A program made the translations under genes and the position numbers. The notes below the pieces were generated by a model. That model was not told the DNA's origin. It did no database searches and saw only the letters and a list, made by a program, of their open reading frames with translations. Below, piece by piece: positions 56,709-64,000 of a DNA stretch of 64,000 nt. The first letter of the stretch is position 1; each line of letters starts with the position of its first letter. The stretch covers positions 4,317,501 to 4,381,500 of the forward strand of contig NZ_CP095061.1 of NCBI RefSeq assembly GCF_022921055.1. The letters are read 5' to 3'. The DNA is from Hymenobacter volaticus. Lineage in GTDB: Bacteria > Bacteroidota > Bacteroidia > Cytophagales > Hymenobacteraceae.

Positions 56709-58306
56709 TTACACATCAAACTTGATTCCTTGCGCCAGCGGCAGTTGCGTGCTGTAGTTGATGGTGTTGGTTTGGCGGCGCATGTATACGCGCCATGCAT
56801 CGGAGCCGGATTCGCGGCCGCCACCAGTTTCTTTCTCACCGCCAAAAGCCCCGCCAATTTCTGCTCCGCTTGTACCAATGTTGACGTTGGCAATGCCACA
56901 GTCGGAGCCGGTATGCGCTAGGAAAGCTTCGGCTTCGCGCATGTTTAGCGTGAATATGCTTGACGAAAGACCCTGCCGCACGCCATTTTGCAATGCTATG
57001 GCCTCCTCTACCCCACCGCTGTACTGAATCAGGTACAAGATGGGCGCAAAGGTTTCCTCTTGCACCATGTGATAGTGATTTTCGGCCTCTACTAGCGCTG
57101 GCTGCACATAGGTGCCAGTTTCGTAGCCAGCACCCGATAGCACTTCGCCTCCAATGAGCAGTTTGCCACCTTCAGCCTGCACATCGGCTAAGGCTTTGGT
57201 GAAGTTCTGCACAGCCTGTTGATCAATGAGTGGGCCAACCAAGGTGCCTTCTTGCAAGGGGTTGCCAATAGGTAGGTTGGGGTATATTTTCAAAAGGCGA
57301 GTTTTCACTTCCTCGAACACACTCGTATGAATGATAACCCGACGCGTGGTGGTGCAGCGCTGGCCGGCCGTACCCACGGCCCCAAACACAATGGCTCGAA
57401 TAGCAATATCGAGGTCCGCGTGTTCAGTGACGATAATAGCATTGTTGCCACCGAGTTCCAGCAAAGCGCGGCCAAGCCGGGCTCCTACTACTTCGCCTAC
57501 CTTTTTGCCCATTCGAGTGCTGCCGGTAGCTGATACCAGTGGTATACGACTATCGGCTGCCATTTGCGCCCCAATTTCAGCCTCACCAACCACTAAGTTG
57601 AAAACGCCTTCTGGCAAATCGTTTTCGCGCAGTACATCTGCCAGAATGTGCTGCACGGCTACTGCGGTAAGTGGTGTTTTCTCGGAAGGTTTCCAGATGC
57701 ATACATCACCGCACACAGCGGCTAGCATGGCATTCCAGCTCCAAACAGCCACGGGAAAATTGAATGCCGATATAATGCCGACAACACCCAATGGATGGTA
57801 CTGTTCATACATGCGGTGCGCAGGCCGCTCCGAGTGCATCGTGAAGCCATGAAGCTGCCGCGAAAGTCCTACCGCAAAGTCACAGATGTCTATCATCTCC
57901 TGGACTTCGCCGAGCCCCTCCTGCAAGATCTTGCCCATCTCATAGCTCACCAGCTTGCCTAAAGGCTCTTTGTACTCGCGGAGCTTGTTGCCGATCTGAC
58001 GCACTATTTCTCCGCGTTTCGGAGCGGGCACTGTGCGCCAAGTAACAAATGCCGCTTGTGCTGTTTTCACCACATGGTCGTAGTCGGCGGCGGTGGCTAG
58101 GGCTACCGCCCCGATACGGCGGCCATCAGCAGGCGAATGGATGGTTTTAGAATGGCTATCGGTAGCACTGCCCATTGCAAGCCGGTGCTCCAAGCTCCAT
58201 TGGTGGCTTGTATACCTAGCTCGCGCAGCACCTGTTGAATACCGTGGGGATCATGCTCCTGCACGTCGGCGCCAGTAGCAGTTGCTTCTTCTAAGGCTTG
58301 TTTCAT
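56709..58306 (-). CDS. Aldehyde dehydrogenase (ALDH7/AASADH-like), frameshifted
   Basis: NAD(P)-dependent aldehyde dehydrogenase, about 532 aa after correction. The N-terminal frame (MKQALEEATATGADV...) reads to GLQWA and then breaks; one extra G in the run at 58171-58173 gives QWGSATDSHSKTIHSPADG, the usual substrate-loop region. The body has FNFPVAVWSWNAMLA, GSTRMGKKV, the catalytic Cys in AVGTAGQRCTTTRR and Glu in LLELGGNNAII. ALDH7 members oxidise alpha-aminoadipic semialdehyde; that role is a possibility from family resemblance. Lone gene. Confidence 0.87.
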
Positions 58307-58570
58307 GATATCGTCAAGAATGGGATGGGGTTAGATGCAGCAAAGGTACTCTCCTTCCAGAACTAAGATTAACAACACGATGCGCAACAAAAGTCCCCTT
58401 ATCTATACTACACAGCTACTTTCGTGCACCCAAAACCAAGTATGGTATTTTTTCAATAATTATATAAAGAACATGTTTGCTTATATTACATCCAAATCGT
58501 GTTACTGATCTGCTTGTCATAGAAAAGCAAAACATTTATCATTACGCCAGATTTCAAGACACTTTGCATT

Positions 58571-59017
58571 ATGCCGCTCTCCGCTTTTGCTGCTCCGCTT
58601 GTTGCCACACACGCCGAATACCTCCACCTCACTTACCGCCCCGATCTACAAACGGTTATCTTGCGCTGGTTGCGTGATGTTTCCCTATCTGAATTACAAC
58701 TAGCTCATCGGGCTGCCCTAGAGTTAACGCTGCACCATAAAGCTGCTTTTTGGTTTGTGGATGTGCGTCGTCGATTAGTAGTTAACAACACTCATACCCG
58801 TTGGCTGGCCGATGAATTTCTCCCACATGCAGCGGCCCTGACACCAACAGGTAATTTACGAATAGCCTACCTGACGTCTCCTAGCCGACAACGAATCATT
58901 GATGCCGATTCCGATATGCAACTCATCGTCACCCGTGCCGAAAGCAAAGGCCAGCCCTATCGTTTGCGCACTTTTCTCGACGAAGCTTCGGCTATGGCTT
59001 GGCTGTTGGAAGGCTGA
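58571..59017 (+). CDS. STAS/SpoIIAA-like protein, paralogue 1
   Basis: Protein of 148 aa, first of three tandem paralogues. A family pattern is visible: LTYRPDLQTVILRWLRD, FWFVDVRRR and FLPHAA, then LDEASAMAWLLEG at the end. Alternating strands and helices of about 130 residues fit a SpoIIAA/STAS-like alpha/beta fold, which often binds other proteins. No catalytic residues are seen. Copies 2 and 3 follow after gaps of 167 and 194 bases. Confidence 0.68.
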   Translation: MPLSAFAAPLVATHAEYLHLTYRPDLQTVILRWLRDVSLSELQLAHRAALELTLHHKAAFWFVDVRRRLVVNNTHTRWLADEFLPHAAALTPTGNLRIAYLTSPSRQRIIDADSDMQLIVTRAESKGQPYRLRTFLDEASAMAWLLEG

Positions 59018-59184
59018 TTAAGCTGGGGTTACACTTGGGAAGAAGCATCTTTCCCAAGATGTTCACCAGAATTGGTAGTTGTCCTCGATTATTACTCTGT
59101 CATCGGCTTTCGTAATGTAACCTTGTTACGATGTCTGTTGGGAGAAAGCTTGTTCCAATCGTCAAGTGTTAGCCGGCAAACAGT

Positions 59185-59613
59185 ATGCAGCCTCAAACCT
59201 CTACTATCTCCGACCACCTTTCTCTTACCTATCGTGCCGATTTAGGTGTGCTCATTGCGCGGTGGCAACGCCCCGTGACCTTAGAGGAACTGCAAATCGG
59301 TTATCGAGCCTTAGCCGATGAAGCAGAGCGCGTAGGGACGGTACGCTGGTTGCTTGATGTACGGGCCCTTACGGTAAGCAAGGAAGCTGGTCAATGGGTG
59401 AACGATATGTTCTACCCGACTTTGGCAGCCCGTTTTAACCAGCCTTTGCGCATGGCCTACATGGTACCACCCGATAGTCAGCGCCTTCTGCGTACTGACG
59501 CCGAACTAGCCGCACTACTCGAGCGGTTCGAGCAAACAATGTATCCATACTGCTTTCAACTCTTCGACCAAGAAGGTGAAGCGCAAAGTTGGCTGGCTAC
59601 CCCTATTACTTAA
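59185..59613 (+). CDS. STAS/SpoIIAA-like protein, paralogue 2
   Basis: Protein of 142 aa. Shared pattern with its neighbours: LTYRADLGVLIARWQR, RWLLDVRAL, MFYPTLAARF and LFDQEGEAQSWL. Role unknown; the tandem copies suggest duplication followed by divergence. No start-site ambiguity was noticed. Confidence 0.68.
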   Translation: MQPQTSTISDHLSLTYRADLGVLIARWQRPVTLEELQIGYRALADEAERVGTVRWLLDVRALTVSKEAGQWVNDMFYPTLAARFNQPLRMAYMVPPDSQRLLRTDAELAALLERFEQTMYPYCFQLFDQEGEAQSWLATPIT

Positions 59614-59807
59614 GGCGAAGCCAACGACGAACTATCAAGTTGTTCCTTTTCGGGAACTGTCCTTTGTTGAGAGGCTAGCCTCATTGCCGCCCAAACTCGG
59701 TAAATTCGTGATAGGCAACTAAAGAGCATTCATATCCTTAAGCATTTAGATTGCTCTAGCTATTTGCTATGCTAATCCCTTATCTTATACCCCTAGTTTA
59801 ACTTCAT

Positions 59808-60230
59808 ATGCACGCCGTAATGTCAGCCGTGACTTGCTCGATCCAGTACCGCCCCGACCTGGACATTCTGGTGGTACGTTGGCCTGATGATGCGGCCTTG
59901 CTACAATTGCAGGCCGACTTCACGGCTGTGTTGGCTGCCGCTCAGCAGCATAATGCGGCCCGCTGGCTGCTGGATGTACGGCGGCGAGAACACATCAGTG
60001 TAGAACTTGGTCGGTGGACCACTACCCTTTTTTATCCGCAAGCGGCTAGTCGCCTGGCCCCTCAAGTATTGCATATAAGCGTTTTATGCTCTCCAGCGCG
60101 CATGGCTGTGTATGCCGGCGACCCTGTCCAGATGCAATATCTCACGTACGGCCTAGCCCCCGAACGCCCCTACTTCATGCGCCTTTTCGGCGACGAAGGC
60201 TCCGCGATGGATTGGCTGCGCGACAAGTAA
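59808..60230 (+). CDS. STAS/SpoIIAA-like protein, paralogue 3
   Basis: Protein of 140 aa, third paralogue: IQYRPDLDILVVRWPD, RWLLDVRRREHI, LFYPQAASRL and LFGDEGSAMDWL. The second and third copies look closer to each other by eye in the RWLLDVR and FYP segments. A second ATG (MSAVTCS) four codons in is also possible. Ends before a bidirectional terminator. Confidence 0.68.
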   Translation: MHAVMSAVTCSIQYRPDLDILVVRWPDDAALLQLQADFTAVLAAAQQHNAARWLLDVRRREHISVELGRWTTTLFYPQAASRLAPQVLHISVLCSPARMAVYAGDPVQMQYLTYGLAPERPYFMRLFGDEGSAMDWLRDK

Positions 60231-60285
60231 CACCTGACAATCAAAGAACACGGTAATAAAAACCACAATGATTTTCATAGACATA

Positions 60286-60317
60286 AAAAAGCCTCTGCTG
60301 TACGGCAGAGGCTTTTT
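60286..60317. terminator. Bidirectional terminator between convergent genes
   Basis: Perfect 13-bp arms (60286-60298 and 60305-60317), six-base loop, A run on one side and T run on the other. It sits between the third STAS-like gene and the convergent HtrA gene. Confidence 0.88.
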
Positions 60318-60334
60318 GTTACTAGCACTGAACG

Positions 60335-61834
60335 TTATTCAGCCTGCCCAATAGGGTAGTACGCCTTACGGCCGTCAGGGTAAACACCTTCTACCAAGGC
60401 ACCTTCACTGTCTTTAGCCGCCTCAAGGAATTTCTCTACATCTTGAGGTTTCGTTACCCGGTTCTTATCGATGCGAGTAATGATGAAACCGTCGGCAATA
60501 CCGGTTTCGCGGAAGTTAGACTTGCCAATGCCGCTGATCTTGGCACCACCATCTAAGCCGAGCTTGTTCATTTCCTGCTTAGATACAGGTGCCAGCGTAG
60601 CACCTTCATATTTGATGGCCTTGCTAACCTCTTCGCGGATAATGTCAGTGGTACCCGTTGCGTTGCGCAGAGTGGCTGTAGCAGTCCGAGCATCGTTGCC
60701 ACGCAGATAGGTTACTTTGATCTTGTCGCCAGGACGGAAGCGCGCTACCTGCTCCTGTAGTTGCGACGAGGTATTCACCTTCGTGCCGTTGATTTCGGTG
60801 ATGATGTCACCGGGCTTGATACCAGCTTCAGAAGCCGAGCTACCTTCCGTCAACGACTGAACGTAAACTCCATTCAGTGTAGGAAGCTTTTTCTCGGAAG
60901 CCAACGTAGCGTCAACTTCTTGAATGCTAACCCCTAGCAGTGCCCGCTGCACCACTTTATATTTCAGTAAGTCGTCGATTACCTTGCTCACGATAGAGCT
61001 AGGCACAGCAAATGAGTAGCCTACAAACGAGCCTGTTTGAGAAGCAATAGCCGAGTTGATACCAATTAGGTCACCGTTCAGGTTTACCAATGCGCCACCA
61101 GAGTTACCAGGGTTTACGACAGCGTCGGTCTGCAAGAACGACTCGATGCCCATACCCTTCTGGTCACGCAGGATGCTGATGTTGCGCCCTTTGGCCGAGA
61201 TGATACCAGCCGTAACGGTAGAGTTCAGGTTAAAGGGATTGCCAACTGCCAATACCCACTCACCTACTTTCACTTGGTCGGAGTTGCCGTAGCGAATGAA
61301 GGGCAGATTATCAGCCTTCACCTTGAGCAGCGCCAAGTCGGTGGTTGGGTCGGTGCCCACTAATTCGGCGTCAAACTTACGTTTGTCGTCCATGATCACC
61401 GTAATCTTGTCGGCTTTGTCGATTACGTGATTGTTGGTAACGATATAACCATTGGCAGCAATGATAACGCCCGATCCAGAGCCCTGCTGCATTCCTTGGC
61501 CACGGCCATGATATTGTTCGAAATCGTCGCCAAAGAACTGCCGCAGGAACGGATCCATTTGAGCACCACCCTGGCTAGGCTTCGGCGCGTATTCAGTTGT
61601 TACGTGCACCACAGCTGGCGTCACGGATGCTGCCGCCGCCGTGAAGTTGAGACCTTCAGGAACAACGTAGTTGCTGCTACGCAGCTCACTCGTGTACCGA
61701 ACGTTAGGGTCAGCAGCCACAGTTTGAGGCGTAATAGCACGCTCGGGTTCCAGCAGCTTGTACCCACCCACTGCTACACCACCGCCAAGAATAGCGGAGC
61801 CTAACAGACCGAGCATCATTTGTTTTGCTTGCAT
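60335..61834 (-). CDS. HtrA/Deg-family serine protease with two PDZ domains
   Basis: Periplasmic or membrane-anchored protease of 499 aa. The N-terminal hydrophobic segment (about 6-26) may be an uncleaved signal anchor. The trypsin-like triad is intact: His136 in VTNNHVID, Asp166 in TTDLALLK and Ser245 in NPGNSGGAL. Two PDZ-type domains follow (about 300-390 and 405-495; GIKPGDIITEINGTKV, and GIADGFIITRIDKNRV). It degrades or refolds misfolded envelope proteins. Length is normal for DegP/DegQ. A short Gln/Gly-rich insert sits before the protease domain. Confidence 0.93.
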   Translation of the reverse strand: MQAKQMMLGLLGSAILGGGVAVGGYKLLEPERAITPQTVAADPNVRYTSELRSSNYVVPEGLNFTAAAASVTPAVVHVTTEYAPKPSQGGAQMDPFLRQFFGDDFEQYHGRGQGMQQGSGSGVIIAANGYIVTNNHVIDKADKITVIMDDKRKFDAELVGTDPTTDLALLKVKADNLPFIRYGNSDQVKVGEWVLAVGNPFNLNSTVTAGIISAKGRNISILRDQKGMGIESFLQTDAVVNPGNSGGALVNLNGDLIGINSAIASQTGSFVGYSFAVPSSIVSKVIDDLLKYKVVQRALLGVSIQEVDATLASEKKLPTLNGVYVQSLTEGSSASEAGIKPGDIITEINGTKVNTSSQLQEQVARFRPGDKIKVTYLRGNDARTATATLRNATGTTDIIREEVSKAIKYEGATLAPVSKQEMNKLGLDGGAKISGIGKSNFRETGIADGFIITRIDKNRVTKPQDVEKFLEAAKDSEGALVEGVYPDGRKAYYPIGQAE

Positions 61835-62086
61835 GGGTAATATGATAGTTGAAGAGGAAAAAGAAGAGAACCTAAGTTACAAATCAAGCATGAAAAGCAA
61901 ATGAAAATACTTGCTTGTTCTGCTGCAAACGAAAGATGCGTACCTACTAGTATTGGGTTGCATCTGAGGGAGAGTTTTTCGCTATCCTACGCTACGTTTT
62001 AGGTGTTGTTCAATGCTTTACAAAACAACAATTAAATCCCTAGCCTAGAGTAACTGATAGCTATATGTACAACACTTGAACCAAGT

Positions 62087-62114
62087 AAAAAGGCACCCAT
62101 AAGGATGCCTTTTT
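62087..62114 (-). terminator. Terminator of the Hsp20 gene
   Basis: Twelve-base arms (62087-62098 and 62103-62114) with one mismatch around a four-base loop, flanked by A and T runs, 19 bases beyond the minus-strand stop. Confidence 0.8.
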
Positions 62115-62132
62115 TTCAGTTTTTTTTGATGC

Positions 62133-62576
62133 TTAGCGCACCTCGATGTGATGTTTCGTCACTTTCTTGCTGTCAAAAGGTAACGTCACGCGCAGAATGC
62201 CGTCCGTAAGTTGAGCATTGATAGCCGTTACGTCAACAGTCTCGGGGAGGCGGAAGCTGCGGGTGAAGCTGCCAAAGCCAGTTTCAACACGGCGGAACTT
62301 AGGGGCATTTTCATCAGCAGCAGGCGCTTTGCGCTCACCACTGATAACGAGTTGGCCTTCCTGAAAATCAATTTTTACGTCCTCTTTCACTACGCCTGGC
62401 AAGGCGAGGTGTAGTTCAAAGCCTTGCTCAGATTCTAGCACGTCGGCGGCAGGAACGAAAGACTTAGCGGGCTCCGTAACAGCAGGCAGTGTGTCGCGCA
62501 GCATGTCATTCAACAGAGAGTTGAAAGTGCGAGTGGAACGGAGAGCAGGACGGTTGTTATAAAGCAGAGTTGCCAT
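62133..62576 (-). CDS. Small heat-shock protein (Hsp20/alpha-crystallin)
   Basis: Chaperone of 147 aa. The N-terminal region has LLNDMLRD; the alpha-crystallin domain (about 40-130) has AADVLESEQGFELHLALPGV, FQEGQLVISGER, FGSFTRSFRLPETVD and LTDGILRVTLPF. The C-terminus ends KVTKHHIEVR; the IxI/V-type anchor appears as HIEV. Length is typical. Single gene with its own terminator; heat-type induction is likely but no CIRCE or other operator was identified. Confidence 0.92.
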   Translation of the reverse strand: MATLLYNNRPALRSTRTFNSLLNDMLRDTLPAVTEPAKSFVPAADVLESEQGFELHLALPGVVKEDVKIDFQEGQLVISGERKAPAADENAPKFRRVETGFGSFTRSFRLPETVDVTAINAQLTDGILRVTLPFDSKKVTKHHIEVR

Positions 62577-62807
62577 GGTAGCAGATACTATTTTGAAGTC
62601 AGAGTTGATGTTTTCCTTTGCAGGTATACCCTCTATCTATAAAATCTATACCAGAACCATTTACTCTACTCTCAATGAGACATTTTGTCTTTATTTTGAA
62701 AATTTGTCAATCTTAATATACCAAGCAAGCCTCCATAAATGCTGTTTCTGCGATTTCAGCAGCTATTATAGCGCAATAGCCAATAAGACATAATGTCACA
62801 AAATAAC

Positions 62808-63623
62808 TTAGTGCTGCGTTGGAAGCTGACGCCGTTCGAAAGGAACGCCACCTCGGAACAAGGTTAGACGCATATCCAATCCGACCACAGGCGAAACTAT
62901 GTTAGTCCGGCCGCCTCTAGTTTGGTTACCGCTGGCATCAAACTGCGGCAACGCATTGAGATAATTGGTTTGGGAGGCGACCCAAGGTGTGAAGTCGAAG
63001 CGTGGCGACACAATTACGCCTACATCTGCCCGCACGCTACCAAAGTCAATGACCCGTTCTTTCAACTTAGTTTCGTCGCGCTGTAAGCGTAGGTAGGCTA
63101 CCGCTTCATAAGCAATTCGCGGCCGAATGGCGGTGTGCTCACCTAAAGGAATAACCCGATCCATATCGAGACGCAGACGAGTGATGGCCCGACTTTCAGA
63201 ACTCTCGCCACCAGGGATATAGTACTCTACCCCAAGGCGCTGCCGAAAATTGAAGCCACCCAGGATGTTCCAATGCCGCACGAACAGTTCAGGCACGACA
63301 TCAGCATAGAGCTTGCTTACGTCGCCTCCCCTACTATACGCATCATAGAATTCTGCTCGTAGTGTAGCGCCGCCGCTCCATTGCTGGGTCCAAAATCGCT
63401 CATAACCTACGTTCAGCCCTACTCGGTCAACCTCAACACCACTGGCAGTTCCAGTCAACAAAGGCGTCCGTAGGCCGACTAACAAATAGTCATCGCCTTT
63501 CAGGGCTACCTCTGTTTGCACCTCTGGTAGTAGCCTCGTATCGTCGACGCTGCGGCGCTGCGCTGTAACTGAAATAGCAGAGAATAAGCCAAGCACCAGA
63601 AGCAAATAATATAGGTAGCGCAT
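62808..63623 (-). CDS. Predicted outer-membrane beta-barrel protein
   Basis: Protein of 271 aa. Signal peptide (YYLLLVLGLFSAISVTAQ), then alternating amphipathic strands with frequent aromatic ends such as YERFWTQQWSGGATLRAEFY and VVPELFVRHWN. The terminal strand precedes a short tail ending QLPTQH, so a perfect terminal Phe/Trp is missing. It resembles DUF2490-type barrels in general character, but I do not recognise a family. Function unknown. Confidence 0.65.
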   Translation of the reverse strand: MRYLYYLLLVLGLFSAISVTAQRRSVDDTRLLPEVQTEVALKGDDYLLVGLRTPLLTGTASGVEVDRVGLNVGYERFWTQQWSGGATLRAEFYDAYSRGGDVSKLYADVVPELFVRHWNILGGFNFRQRLGVEYYIPGGESSESRAITRLRLDMDRVIPLGEHTAIRPRIAYEAVAYLRLQRDETKLKERVIDFGSVRADVGVIVSPRFDFTPWVASQTNYLNALPQFDASGNQTRGGRTNIVSPVVGLDMRLTLFRGGVPFERRQLPTQH

Positions 63624-63817
63624 ACGTAACGGCTATAGCAAAAGAGTGAGTTTTCTCCTTGCGCATTAATGCGGAGGCACTTATCCACAGCACTTCCACG
63701 CTAAGCAGCAGTCTTTAAGATGTATTTGTTTATCGAGCGTAGAGCTTACACCAAATTTCCGGTTGCACCAGCCAGCACAGTCATCTGACGTCAGAAAAAA
63801 CTAAATCGCAGCTATTC

Positions 63818-64000
63818 TTATCGGTTGGACAGTTCTTGCAACGTGAGCCAAGCCATCAGGCCAGGTCCTGTTTCCAACGCTGTGGGCTCTATGTCGAAGG
63901 TGGGGGTGTGTACGGAAGAAGAGAAGCGGCCATCAGCGGCGCGAGTGCCAAGCCGGTAGAAGCAGGCATCAGCAGCTTGTGAGAAGTACGCGAAATCTTC
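63818..64000 (-). CDS. M20-family amidohydrolase, C-terminal fragment at the window edge
   Basis: Reads EDFAYFSQAADACFYRLGTR and continues to a stop at 63818-63820, with HTPTFDIEPTALETGPGLMA. EDFAYF is the conserved C-terminal signature (with Glu/Asp near the dimetal site) of M20 peptidases such as N-acyl-amino-acid or hippurate amidohydrolases. The 5' part lies beyond the right edge. The particular substrate cannot be judged. Confidence 0.75.
   Translation of the reverse strand, partial: EDFAYFSQAADACFYRLGTRAADGRFSSSVHTPTFDIEPTALETGPGLMAWLTLQELSNR

Noticed and set aside
5632..58173. Programmed ribosomal frameshifting at the nine frame breaks
   Set aside because: No common slippery heptamer or downstream structure is seen, the genes are unrelated, and every break has the same sign and sits in or beside a G/C run. 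A sequencing error is simpler.

Overview
The window looks like a chromosomal segment of a Hymenobacter-like member of the Bacteroidota (Cytophagales). Signs are the rplM-rpsI-rpsB-tsf block behind a TAnnTTTG-type promoter, weak or absent Shine-Dalgarno sequences, a type IX secretion sorting domain on a secreted M36 protease, TonB-dependent uptake genes, DUF3857/transglutaminase proteins, a membrane-anchored MutS relative and short interspersed palindromic repeats. This assignment is an inference from gene content. I saw no rRNA, tRNA, CRISPR array, transposase or phage module.

Layout. 0.2-5.1 kb: PhoR-type histidine kinase, RluA-type pseudouridine synthase and the ribosomal/EF-Ts block. 5.1-6.5 kb: a small unknown gene and a DUF3089 hydrolase-like gene. 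7.0-18.1 kb: a seven-gene plus-strand cluster encoding a vWA-like lipoprotein, a membrane protein, a tubulin/FtsZ-like protein, a giant protein with an actin/Hsp70-like ATPase half, an envelope-spanning protein, and a MotA/ZorA-like plus MotB/ZorB-like stator pair. 18.2-20.8 kb: three convergent genes (SHOCT/proline-rich/TM protein, exported coiled-coil protein, small protein) that may belong with it. 20.9-32.3 kb: regulators, an exported methyltransferase-like protein, a second vWA lipoprotein, a 7TMR histidine kinase with NarL-type regulator, an AmpG-like transporter, a FUSC protein and cyanophycinase. 32.5-41.7 kb: FAD/Rieske oxidoreductase, bestrophin, MutS-like protein, TonB-dependent receptor, RidA and a double TonB-C protein. 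41.9-53.5 kb: a diadenylate-cyclase-like sensor protein, M36 protease, thioesterase-like protein, two DUF3857 paralogues and a PPC-domain protein. 53.6-56.4 kb: ECF sigma, anti-sigma-like and DUF4097-like genes. 56.7-64 kb: aldehyde dehydrogenase, three tandem STAS-like paralogues, HtrA, Hsp20, a beta-barrel protein and the end of an M20 amidohydrolase.

Best candidate for an undescribed system: the 7.0-18.1 kb cluster, possibly extending to 20.8 kb. It joins two classes of cytoskeletal-type NTPase (tubulin-like and actin-like) to an ion-driven MotAB/ZorAB-type stator and envelope-linked partners. It has no recognisable ZorC/ZorD, gliding or flagellar genes, so it is neither canonical Zorya nor a known motility system. 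Its function cannot be read from sequence; an envelope-anchored, ion-powered conflict or surveillance machine is a working hypothesis.

Data quality: eight genes contain nine apparent single-base deletions, almost all in G/C runs. Adding one base restores the family motif each time. I read these as sequence or assembly errors and annotate the genes as single interrupted CDSs.
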